DNA of 64,000 bases from Sphingobacterium zeae (lineage in GTDB: Bacteria > Bacteroidota > Bacteroidia > Sphingobacteriales > Sphingobacteriaceae), in the NCBI RefSeq assembly GCF_030818895.1, contig NZ_JAUTBA010000001.1:186001-250000 (forward strand), read 5' to 3'. Numbering within the stretch: the stretch's first letter is position 1; each line of letters begins with the position of its first letter. Below are positions 27,174 to 35,065 of the stretch, one piece after another. Both the position numbers and the translations under genes were made by a program. The notes beneath the pieces were generated by a model. That model was not told the DNA's origin and searched no databases. It saw nothing but the letters and a program-made list of their open reading frames with translations.

Positions 27174-28277
27174 ATGAGAATGACAAAATACTGGTTTTAT
27201 ATCTTGACCACCCTGACCATATTCATGAATATACCGCGTCGGTCCGTGGCACAAAATGCAGAAAAAGATTATACGGGCGCGATTAAAAAATACGATGCTT
27301 CGTTTAAGGGTATCGGACCAGAAGTGTACTTCTTACCTCCACCTAAAACAGCCAATGAAATACTTGCAGAAAACTATGCTGAAAAGAAATTTTTTAGCAA
27401 AGAAATTGCGAGGCAACTCTTACTCCAACGTTTGCTACTGCAGCTGCGAAGCACCAATAACCTTGGGCATTTCAACTACTTAATGAATCCGATGCCAGCG
27501 ACTGCCAACGCCTGGAACGATGCAATTGAAGGGCAAAAGAAAGCGGAAAATTGGACGGCAGGCTATGCTTTATCAAATGAAGCCGCCCTATTTTCCATTA
27601 AAAATAACGACAGCAGCAATGCGTCAGCATTTTTATATCAGGCACTTTCTTTGGCTAACCGCACCGATAACAGGGATGATATTGCAACAATCAATTTAAA
27701 TATCAGCAATTTTCAGCTGTACAGCGGGGACTTTGAGCGAGCCGAAGAAAGTGCACAAAACTATCATACGTACGTGATGAAGAGCAAAAGTTATGTGGAG
27801 CAGGCAAACGCCTGGCTTTTAATTGCTATGGCGCGAGCGGGACAGGGAAAATATAAAACAGCCGAAAACAACATCATTCGCAGTGCGATACCGCTATTCA
27901 ATAAGGCTAAAGCTTATGAAGGAAAGATTTTTGCCTGGGAAATGCTTGCGGAAATCTATTTTAATCAGCATAAATATACAGAGGCCCAATGGTTTCTGCT
28001 GCAGGCCCGTGACCTGGCCAATGCCAAAAAACTAAGTAGCGAACTTGCAGAAATTGAATATTTGCTGGCCTCCTCCAAACAAAAGGATGGTAACTTTAAG
28101 GTGGCAATCAAAGAGTTTGTGCAGGCCGCAGAGTTGGCCGCAGCGGAAAATAATAAGCAACTGTCGTTGGCAATACTGGACAAACTCGGAGAAGTATATC
28201 TGGTCTTAAAAGACTATCCATCGGCTGATCAGACCTACAAAGCCTATACACAGTTAAAAAATGAACTGTATAAATAA
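27174..28277 (+). CDS. TPR-repeat periplasmic protein
   Basis: 367 residues with an N-terminal signal-like segment (WFYILTTLTIFMNIPRRSVAQN). The rest is alpha-helical with at least four TPR-like units (ASAFLYQALSLANRTDNRDDIATINLNISN, YVEQANAWLLIAMARAGQGKYKTAENNI, AYEGKIFAWEMLAEIYFNQHKYTEAQ, LSLAILDKLGEVYLVLKDYPSADQTY). The N-terminal 80 residues (YFLPPPKTANEILAENYAEK) show no known domain. It is a monocistronic gene upstream of prc. It probably binds a protein partner; no function can be named. Confidence 0.75.
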   Translation: MRMTKYWFYILTTLTIFMNIPRRSVAQNAEKDYTGAIKKYDASFKGIGPEVYFLPPPKTANEILAENYAEKKFFSKEIARQLLLQRLLLQLRSTNNLGHFNYLMNPMPATANAWNDAIEGQKKAENWTAGYALSNEAALFSIKNNDSSNASAFLYQALSLANRTDNRDDIATINLNISNFQLYSGDFERAEESAQNYHTYVMKSKSYVEQANAWLLIAMARAGQGKYKTAENNIIRSAIPLFNKAKAYEGKIFAWEMLAEIYFNQHKYTEAQWFLLQARDLANAKKLSSELAEIEYLLASSKQKDGNFKVAIKEFVQAAELAAAENNKQLSLAILDKLGEVYLVLKDYPSADQTYKAYTQLKNELYK

Positions 28278-28475
28278 AACAATCTACCCCTTCTGCTGGT
28301 CTACTGAAAGAGCAGTTTACAGAGCGACTTTAAGCTTTTTGTAAATATTGAAACATAAATCAAATTAATTTTTAGATTCTGCGGTAATGTGCTATGAATT
28401 TCACTAAATTTAGCACGCTTATCAAAAAGAGCTGAATATTTTTTAAAAAGAATGATTAATAAAACCGTCGAAAAT

Positions 28476-30602
28476 ATGTTTAGGAAACTCATATTTGCAC
28501 TTTTTGTTGTATCCATTGTATCTTGTGGTTCAAAACCACGAGTCGCACTTCCTGATGACGAAGGGCTTAAACCAAGCACACAGCATCAGATCATCGCTAA
28601 GGAAGTCTCTGGATTATTGGAAAATGCAAGCTACAAAAAGGTCAAAATGAACGATTCAATATCGGGCATTATATACGATAATCTGATCAAAAGTTTGGAT
28701 CAAGGAAAAAATTACCTGCTTCAGGCAGATATTGATGAATTTCAGTCTTACAAAAATAATCTTGCCCAGGACATTAAAAATGGGGATCTATCGGCCGCTT
28801 TCCATATTTTCAACGTGTATTCGAAGAGATACCTGGACAGAATGCAATATGCGCTTTCCGAAATCGGCAAAAAACAGGATTATACGAAAGACGAGTATTA
28901 CCAGCCTAACCGTGAAAAATTAGGATGGTTCAAAACGGCAGAGGAGGCCAATGACCAATGGCGAAAACGTGTGAAATACGACTTGCTCAACTTAGAAACT
29001 GCCAGTGGCAAATCTACCGACAGTGCAAAGACCAAACAGGTAGAGACATTAAAAAAACGCTATGTCAATTTGATCTCTCAGGCCAAAAAAAGCAACGCAA
29101 ATGATGCTTTTCAGATCGTGATGCAAGCGCTGACAGATGCTGTAGATCCGCATACTTCTTATTTTAATCCATCTTTTGCCCAGGCATTTAACGAAGGAAT
29201 GGCCAATACTTTTGAAGGGATCGGTGCAAGATTATCCATCGATAACGAAGCGGTAAGTATCTTTGAAATTATCCCCGGTGGACCTATTTTTAAAGACAAG
29301 AGCATTCACGTCAATGATAAAATCATTGCTGTAGCGCAGGGAAAAGATGGTGAATTTGAAGATATTATTGGTTGGAGACTGGATGCTGCTGTAGCAAAAA
29401 TCAAAGGTCCAAAGGGAACAATCGTTCGTCTGAAAATTATTCCTGCCGGCCAGCCAATGAACTCTCATCCACGCATTGTATCCCTTGTACGGGAGAAAAT
29501 CGTCGTTGAAGAAGAGTCTGCGAAAAAAGAAATCATGAACGTCAAAGGAGCGGACGGAAAAATGTATAAAGTGGGTATCATCAACATTCCTAAATTCTAC
29601 ATGGATTTTGAGGCTTACAGAAGACGTGACCCGAATTATAAGAGCACAACAAGAGATGTTAGGATGATATTGGACACACTGAAACAACAGAAAGTGGATG
29701 CGGTGGTTATCGACCTGAGATTTAATGGTGGTGGTTCTTTACCTGAAGCAATTGATTTGACAGGTTTATTTATCGACAAGGGTCCTGTTGTACAAGTGAG
29801 AGATACAAAAAATAACATTGATGTTGAAGAAGATAAAAATGCCGGTGTTTCTTGGGATGGCCCACTGGGCGTCATGATTAACCGCTTCTCGGCTTCGGCT
29901 TCTGAAATCTTTGCTGGTGCTATACAAGATTATGGAAGAGGGATTATTTTAGGATCTCAAAGCTACGGCAAGGGCACAGTGCAGTCGGCAATAGACATGT
30001 CACGTGTGATCAGCCCAACCAGCCGATTGCTGTTAAAGGCATCGGGCGAAAAAGATCCGGACACCCCGGAAGGCGCCCCTCAGTATGGACAGATCAATAT
30101 TACATTGGGTAAATTTTATCGGGTTAACGGAAGCAGCACACAACACAAAGGTGTGACGCCTGATATTGTATTCCCTTCTCAGTTTTCTGCAGAGAAATTT
30201 GGCGAAAGCTCAGAAAAATCAGCGCTCCCTTGGGATCAAATCCAATCAAGCAACTTCAAAAAAGTAGCTGATCTGAGTGCAATCGATAAAAAATTGGAAG
30301 CGATGCATGAGGCACGCATCAAAAACTCATTGGAATATAAATATCTGAAAGAGGACATCGAAGAAGCTCAAAAGGATGAGGATGTTAAAATTCCATTGGA
30401 ATTTAACAAATTCAAGAAAGATAAAGATGACAACCTCAAGAAAAATAGAGACCGCATCAACGCTTTATTGAAATTGCAGGGGAAACCAGCTTGGGAAGAA
30501 GGCAAATCACAGCCTAAAATCGACCTGGATTTCGTGAAAGACGAAAGTGCAAAAGTGATGACCGATTATATCATCAACTTTGGCACAAAAAAACCGATGT
30601 AA
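28476..30602 (+). CDS. prc: Tail-specific carboxy-terminal protease Prc (S41)
   Basis: About 708 residues from MFRKLIFALF (ATG 28476; the frame is open 24 nt further upstream). The signal peptide ends IVSC, so it is probably a lipoprotein. Then come an N-terminal helical domain, a PDZ domain (FEGIGARLSIDNEAVSIFEIIPGGPIFKDKSIHVNDKI), the S41 core with VVIDLRFNGGG and MINRFSASASEIFAGAIQDYGRGIILGSQSYGKGT (Ser/Lys dyad), and the long C-terminal Prc-specific domain. It degrades or trims periplasmic proteins from the C-terminus. An insertion sequence begins about 50 nt after its stop. Confidence 0.93.
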   Translation: MFRKLIFALFVVSIVSCGSKPRVALPDDEGLKPSTQHQIIAKEVSGLLENASYKKVKMNDSISGIIYDNLIKSLDQGKNYLLQADIDEFQSYKNNLAQDIKNGDLSAAFHIFNVYSKRYLDRMQYALSEIGKKQDYTKDEYYQPNREKLGWFKTAEEANDQWRKRVKYDLLNLETASGKSTDSAKTKQVETLKKRYVNLISQAKKSNANDAFQIVMQALTDAVDPHTSYFNPSFAQAFNEGMANTFEGIGARLSIDNEAVSIFEIIPGGPIFKDKSIHVNDKIIAVAQGKDGEFEDIIGWRLDAAVAKIKGPKGTIVRLKIIPAGQPMNSHPRIVSLVREKIVVEEESAKKEIMNVKGADGKMYKVGIINIPKFYMDFEAYRRRDPNYKSTTRDVRMILDTLKQQKVDAVVIDLRFNGGGSLPEAIDLTGLFIDKGPVVQVRDTKNNIDVEEDKNAGVSWDGPLGVMINRFSASASEIFAGAIQDYGRGIILGSQSYGKGTVQSAIDMSRVISPTSRLLLKASGEKDPDTPEGAPQYGQINITLGKFYRVNGSSTQHKGVTPDIVFPSQFSAEKFGESSEKSALPWDQIQSSNFKKVADLSAIDKKLEAMHEARIKNSLEYKYLKEDIEEAQKDEDVKIPLEFNKFKKDKDDNLKKNRDRINALLKLQGKPAWEEGKSQPKIDLDFVKDESAKVMTDYIINFGTKKPM

Positions 30603-30660
30603 TTTGCCCAAAACTAAAACTGTAACGTAAATAGCAAGAGGGTGTCCAAAAAGTGCATTG

Positions 30661-30698
30661 CCCCCAAAAAGTTAACCACTTTCTGGGGGTATTTTTTT
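30661..30698 (+). terminator. Terminator-like hairpin abutting the transposase start
   Basis: CCCCCA (30661-30666) pairs with TGGGGG (30684-30689), with inner AAAG/CTTT pairs and a 7-nt loop, followed by TATTTTTTT directly before the orfA ATG. This is an intrinsic-terminator shape inside the left end of the element. It would stop read-through from prc into the transposase. Confidence 0.6.
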
Positions 30699-31151
30699 AT
30701 GAATAAGAAAAAGAAGCACAGTTTTGAATTTAAGCAGAGCTGTGTTAAACAGATGGATGAGCATTATCGCTCTGCAAAATCTCTTGGTAGAGAATTAGGA
30801 ATCACCTATTCATTACTTGACACTAGGCATAGGATATATAAGTATCATGGATATGCAGGACTTCTTCCCAAAAAAGGGAAAAGGATCTTTAGCCCGTCTT
30901 TTAAGTTGTCAGTCCTTAGCGCAATCCGTGAAGAAAGTTTATCTTTGAAAGAGGCCCGCTTACGCTTCGACCTTTTCTCGTATGTCCACATCATCAACTG
31001 GCAAAAAAGACTGGATGAATTTGGTCCGGCAGGATTGGAGCCGCAGGCTAAAGGAAGACAACCTATGACTAAAAAAGCAAACCAACAGATCAAGAGAAAG
31101 GCCAGGAAAACGAATAAACCACTCACGCGTGAAGAGGAATTTTTGCAGTAG
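30699..31151 (+). CDS. IS3-family transposase orfA, cut short by a frameshift
   Basis: 150 residues from ATG 30699 (MNKKKKHSFEFKQSCVKQMD). It has two helix-turn-helix units, AKSLGRELGITYSLLDTRHRIYKYHG and FKLSVLSAIREESLSLKEARLRF, as in IS150 orfA. The frame ends at TAG 31149. The family's coiled-coil tail continues in the -1 frame from 31148 (VDEYLRAENALLKKLQAFAQ) to a TAA at 31229-31231 that overlaps the orfB ATG. So one base seems to be missing near 31146-31149, or a -1 recoding event is needed. No classic A6G slippery site is visible. Confidence 0.82.
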   Translation: MNKKKKHSFEFKQSCVKQMDEHYRSAKSLGRELGITYSLLDTRHRIYKYHGYAGLLPKKGKRIFSPSFKLSVLSAIREESLSLKEARLRFDLFSYVHIINWQKRLDEFGPAGLEPQAKGRQPMTKKANQQIKRKARKTNKPLTREEEFLQ

Positions 31152-31230
31152 ACGAGTATTTACGGGCGGAAAATGCTTTGCTAAAAAAGCTCCAAGCCTT
31201 TGCTCAAGAAGAAAACAGGCGCAAGCCATA

Positions 31231-32061
31231 ATGGAGCTAAGGCATCAATTCGACCTGGTTACCATGTTGAACTGTATTAAAATGGCAAGGAGTACTTTTT
31301 ATTATTACTCCGGGAAATCTGGACAACCGGACAAATATGAACAGGTAAGAAACCTAATCAGCAGAATATACCATGATCAAAAGGGGCGCTTTAGCTATCG
31401 CCGTATCGTGCTGATGATCAAACGATATGGAGTAGGTATTAACCACCATAAGGTCGTGCTTATTCTGATGGGAGAAATGAAGCTGAAGAGCCTGATCAGG
31501 GTGAAAAAATACCGATCCTACAGGGGTGACCTGGGCAAGATGGCTCTCAATATCCTTAATAGGGAATTCAAGGCTGACAAACCATCCCAAAAATGGGCTA
31601 CTGATGTTACAGAGTTCAAAGTCAGGGAAGGAAAGCTCTACCTTAACCCGATCATTGATCTGTTCAATCAGGTAATTATCCGTTATGAGCTTACTGACAT
31701 ACCGGTCTTCAAGGTTGTAATGGACATGTTGAAAAAATCTCTTCCTTGTGCAAAAGTATCCTCAGAGTTGGTTTTAGATTCAGATCAAAGATGGCAATAT
31801 CAAATGCATAAGTATCAACAATTGCTCAGGGAAAACGGAATCACCCAAAGTATGTCCAGAAAAGGAAATTGTCTGCATAACGCTGTGATTGAAAATTTCT
31901 TTCGAACACTAAAGTCAGAGCTCTTCTATATGAAAGAATATGAATCAACTGAGCAGTTAAAAAACGATATAAAAGACTACATCTTCTACTACAATAAAAA
32001 GGCGGATCAAACTCAATTTAAATGTGGAATGAGCCCGACAGAATATCGAGCTCATTTCTAA
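31231..32061 (+). CDS. IS3-family transposase orfB (DDE integrase)
   Basis: 276 residues from ATG 31231 (MELRHQFDLVTMLNCIKMAR), whose A overlaps the TAA that ends the restored orfA frame. This makes it a better start than any upstream codon. An HTH_21-type region (KGRFSYRRIVLMIKRYGVGINHHKV) precedes the rve core: ATDVTEF (first Asp), LDSDQRWQYQ (second Asp) and NAVIENFFRTLKSEL (Glu), the D-D-35-E triad of IS3 enzymes. The catalytic half looks intact. Mobility depends on whether orfA can still be made. Confidence 0.9.
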   Translation: MELRHQFDLVTMLNCIKMARSTFYYYSGKSGQPDKYEQVRNLISRIYHDQKGRFSYRRIVLMIKRYGVGINHHKVVLILMGEMKLKSLIRVKKYRSYRGDLGKMALNILNREFKADKPSQKWATDVTEFKVREGKLYLNPIIDLFNQVIIRYELTDIPVFKVVMDMLKKSLPCAKVSSELVLDSDQRWQYQMHKYQQLLRENGITQSMSRKGNCLHNAVIENFFRTLKSELFYMKEYESTEQLKNDIKDYIFYYNKKADQTQFKCGMSPTEYRAHF

Positions 32062-32150
32062 AAATCTAATAACTAAATTTGTCCAACTTTTGGGGGCAGT
32101 CCATTTTCGGAAAGCCTCTTCTAAATTTTGCAGCTTAAGTAAATTCGCAA

Positions 32151-33773
32151 TTAAGACCCTGAACAGGAAATCAGCTTTCGACCATTTCCTTGGCCAATAA
32201 TCACCGTTCTTCCGTCTACCTTTTGGCTGATGACAACACTATTATTTCCCGATGCACTCCAATTAACGGTATTGAACGATAATCCATTTTTCAATTTTAG
32301 CTGAACCAGAGGCCCTCCACTACTTTTACTTCCCAGTAATGTTACCTCCCCATATCGGCTAATCAATATCCGGAGTAATGGCGCATTACTTGTACCCTTC
32401 ATATCATAAACTTCAGGTATACCATTTACAGCATACTCCGTACCATCTACAAACTGAATATTCCGCACGGTTCCAAGACTAGTATTGGTCTGAAATTGAA
32501 CCTGATCGTTCGTACTGCTTCCAAATATATATTGCCCATTTACGCGCATATTGAAAGCGTTGTCGAATTCGGTAATATCAAATTGAAAACCGTAATTTGC
32601 CTGCGGCGCGCTAAACGTATTTGTAATTACCTCATTATTAGCATAGCGCGTACCATCTTTAATAATGCCACTGTATGAGTTGCCATTAGCCGTCCAAGTC
32701 GCCCGCTCATAATTCCAATTAAGCGCATCTGAGGTTACGCTTTGCGTACAGGCTTTGAAATTCAATACTAAATTATATTTGTGCCCAGGTATAATCTTAA
32801 TATTTGGGACAACAATATTATTCTTCGTATCACCATCAAGTGTAATGGAACCTATGGTGAGACTGGCCGTAGTTGTATTCGGACTGATCACTAGCGTTGG
32901 AAAAGCCGTCACTGAACGTGATCCAGAAGAGATCGCTGCAAATGTAATTGCCGCGCTCGAATTGGTAGAGGCATATACAAGACTACCGTCATTTAGGCTA
33001 AATGTTGCAGAACTTTTAGCAGGACTGACAACCATATTTGATAAAGCCGCTATAGATCCAGTCATACTATTGTCCATCTGCACTGTTGTAGTAATCTGAC
33101 TAAACTGATGCGTCAGTATAACAGCTAAGTTGTTATTTCCGTATGCTAACTGCATCGTTTTTTTAAAGTACATCAGATCGCCATTGACATCTTTCAATTT
33201 AGCGGTTGACAAATTGGAAATACCGTCTACATTTGGAATGACAGAAGTGCTATTAATAGAATACACCACAAACGTGTAAGTTTTTCCAGCATCCAAATTG
33301 AGCTGTGGCGCATTAGATCCGTAGCTATAGTCAGTTGATTGCAAATAATTACCAGAGGCATCGTAAACAACAATTCGATATTTTACATTAGTATCAAGCG
33401 TTTTAGTGATCACCTGAGAAGCTGCCCTCAATGATCGCGTGTTAAGAGCAGGATCGACATAATCGCTTCTTTTAAAGGAAGCATCTAATTGGGAGTTCTG
33501 TTGATCTCTTAATGTTACGCCCAATGTCATGTGTTCTGAAACAGCCACTTCTGACACCTGCTCGGCTAATTTGCTATTTGTGACTTTTCTGTTGGATGCC
33601 AATACCACAGTTTCTTCTTCGGGATCCCCTACCGATACTCCTACGGTAACAATTGCCAATCCTTCCTGTTCTGCGACAGGCACATTGTTTGACTTGGTAC
33701 AGGATTGCAAAAGAACTAAACCCATGCAAAGCCCAAACAATAATCTATTTATAGTTAAATCCATTCCTTTCAT
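32151..33773 (-). CDS. Fimbrillin-family surface lipoprotein
   Basis: 540 residues. The lipoprotein signal (LFGLCMGLVLLQSC) puts the lipid Cys at residue 25. An N-terminal transthyretin-like domain contains VKYRIVVYDASGNYLQSTDYSYGSN and LDAGKTYTFVVYSINS, which are common in fimbrillin-like proteins of Bacteroidota. The beta-rich C-terminal half includes a segment (WTANGNSYSGIIKDGTRYANNEVITNTF) that resembles adhesin tips. It probably forms or caps a surface fimbria. The start is at 33773, or 33764 at a second Met. It is the second gene of an operon with a 57-aa gene 11 nt upstream. Confidence 0.75.
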   Translation of the reverse strand: MKGMDLTINRLLFGLCMGLVLLQSCTKSNNVPVAEQEGLAIVTVGVSVGDPEEETVVLASNRKVTNSKLAEQVSEVAVSEHMTLGVTLRDQQNSQLDASFKRSDYVDPALNTRSLRAASQVITKTLDTNVKYRIVVYDASGNYLQSTDYSYGSNAPQLNLDAGKTYTFVVYSINSTSVIPNVDGISNLSTAKLKDVNGDLMYFKKTMQLAYGNNNLAVILTHQFSQITTTVQMDNSMTGSIAALSNMVVSPAKSSATFSLNDGSLVYASTNSSAAITFAAISSGSRSVTAFPTLVISPNTTTASLTIGSITLDGDTKNNIVVPNIKIIPGHKYNLVLNFKACTQSVTSDALNWNYERATWTANGNSYSGIIKDGTRYANNEVITNTFSAPQANYGFQFDITEFDNAFNMRVNGQYIFGSSTNDQVQFQTNTSLGTVRNIQFVDGTEYAVNGIPEVYDMKGTSNAPLLRILISRYGEVTLLGSKSSGGPLVQLKLKNGLSFNTVNWSASGNNSVVISQKVDGRTVIIGQGNGRKLISCSGS

Positions 33774-33784
33774 GATATTTTTGA

Positions 33785-33958
33785 TTAATTATAACTTCCC
33801 CAGTCTAAGTTTCTAATATCATCATTATCTTTCGTCCATTGTTCAACTACCTGACCATTAGAGTTTTGAGGCTGTACAGTCGCAGACTCAGCGGCTATAC
33901 CCGATTCAAGATCGATTAAAAATAGTTCGATTTTTGGTTTTACGTATTGCTTTTTCAT
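33785..33958 (-). CDS. 57-residue peptide upstream of the fimbrillin gene
   Basis: The ORF reads MKKQYVKPKIELFLIDLESG then IAAESATVQPQNSNGQ and ends DDIRNLDWGSYN. The opening MKK-x-Y-x-KP-x-[IL]-E is the hallmark of a common class of very short Bacteroidota proteins, often next to fimbrillin or lipoprotein genes and usually left unannotated. It has no signal peptide. It lies 11 nt before the fimbrillin start and downstream of a consensus promoter, so both should be co-transcribed. The function is unknown; a precursor or leader peptide is possible. Confidence 0.75.
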   Translation of the reverse strand: MKKQYVKPKIELFLIDLESGIAAESATVQPQNSNGQVVEQWTKDNDDIRNLDWGSYN

Positions 33959-34023
33959 GATAAATGATGTTAAAAGGATTTAATAGAATCTAAGATATAT
34001 ATAAACGAGGTTCTTAAACAGTC

Positions 34024-34055
34024 CAAAATTATCCCCCAAATATTTCATATACAAA
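34024..34055 (-). promoter_or_regulatory. Promoter of the fimbrillin operon
   Basis: On the minus strand TTTG (34055-34052), a 20-bp spacer and TAATTTTG (34031-34024) match the Bacteroidota consensus. Transcription would start near 34018, giving a leader of about 60 nt before the 57-aa gene. Confidence 0.62.
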
Positions 34056-34079
34056 CAAATACTAGAATATAAAAATACC

Positions 34080-34105
34080 TGTAGCTAGGCTACTACATAA
34101 TGTAG
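34080..34105. promoter_or_regulatory. TGTAG-N8-CTACA dyad E plus half-site
   Basis: The full dyad (34080-34097, spacer ctaggcta) is followed after 3 nt by a TGTAG half-site (34101-34105), 21 bp start to start. Its near edge is 24 bp upstream of the fimbrillin operon's -33 element, a typical activator position. The arrangement matches dyad D at 14.8 kb. Confidence 0.6.
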
Positions 34106-34115
34106 AGTTACCTAA

Positions 34116-34135
34116 ATATATATATATATATATAT
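34116..34135. repeat. (AT)10 dinucleotide tract
   Basis: Twenty bases of alternating A and T, upstream of the fimbrillin promoter and dyad E. Such tracts can change length by slippage. At about 60 bp beyond the -33 element it would be an odd place for promoter spacing control. Confidence 0.8.
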
Positions 34136-34307
34136 TGTCCGATTAAAAATATTGCTCAAATAATAAAACAAAGACGCGTATGCTGAATATCTATAAAATA
34201 GACAATACCTTTATTGACCATCCCAAGTTTTCAATCATGTAAACGTGTAAATGAGCTTGCCGAAGAGGGAAATGGAAAACCATCCACTGTGGAAATCAAT
34301 CTAGCAG

Positions 34308-34886
34308 ATGCTAGATATGGGGAAGTTTATCACGCACGTTTCCATCCATCAGAAGCCGGTTGAAACCACTACTTTAAAACTTCATCTGGATGGGTTTGAG
34401 AAAGCTTACAGTAAACAGAGCATTGAAGTTGTTGCCGATGCCGGTTATGGCAGCGAAGAAAACTACGAAATGCTTGAGGACAAGGAGATCGAAACTTATG
34501 TGAAGTACAATTATTTTCATAAGGAACAGAAAAGAAAGATGAAGAATGATCCATTCTCTGTCCAGAACCTGTTCTATAACACCATGGAGGATTTCTACGT
34601 CTGTCCGATGGGGGCAAAAATGGAAAATATCCACATGGGAAAACGAACTTCGAGCAATGGTTATGAATTCTAGGTCGCTTATTATCAGGCGAAAAGTTGT
34701 GAAGGATGTCCGCTACGCGGAAAGTGCCACCAGGCAGAAGGGAATCGCAGAATAGCATTAAATCACCGTCTTAGAGAACTGAAAACGAGCGCAAGAGGGC
34801 TTTTTAAGAGTGAAAAAGGACTGGATCACCGAAGTAAACGCCCGATAGAGGTAGAAACAGTGTTTGGACAGCATCGTTTTTTATGA
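34308..34886 (+). pseudogene. IS1182-family transposase remnant
   Basis: Only the central part remains. The frame reads KFITHVSIHQKPVETTTLKL, VVADAGYGSEENYEML (a conserved Asp-containing block), YVKYNYFHKEQKRK and FYVCPMGAKM, then a TAG at 34671-34673. The same frame goes on with VAYYQAKSCEGCPLRGKCHQ, GNRRIALNHRL and EVETVFGQHRF before ending at 34886. Block order and the C-x2-C...C pattern match IS1182-type transposases of Bacteroidota. The N-terminal third and the C-terminal end are missing and no terminal repeats were found. It cannot be active. Confidence 0.82.
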
Positions 34887-35065
34887 TACTCATCACTGTG
34901 GAGGGATCTTAACATTAAATTCACGTTTTATTTGTAACTTATCGCTAGATTGATTGTTTTGGTAATATACCGCCGCTATACGAGACCCTATAGATCCACT
35001 TAAGCGAAGGATCGGGATGACATAGCGCAGCAGGTTATCAAGTTAAACGTATAAAAAAGAATATC

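Larger units (their letters stand above)
30654..32103 (+). mobile_element. IS3-family (IS150-like) insertion sequence
   Basis: An element of about 1.45 kb with two ORFs. Its ends are imperfect inverted repeats: both read TG-n3-TGCCCCCAAAA then GTT (left from 30654, right as reverse complement from 32103), with a one-base gap and diverged inner bases. The right repeat continues GTTGGACA as in IS150 relatives. I found no matching 3-4 bp target duplication (left flank aag, right flank ttt). This hints at deletion or rearrangement next to the element, or at wrong end assignment by a few bases. Confidence 0.85.

Noticed and set aside
28301..28579. 92-codon minus-strand ORF upstream of prc
   Set aside because: It overlaps the signal-peptide region of prc, has no motif and would be antisense to a clear gene.
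30642..30698. Alternative upstream start for orfA
   Set aside because: The extra codons lie in the terminal inverted repeat and hairpin; ATG 30699 matches the family N-terminus.
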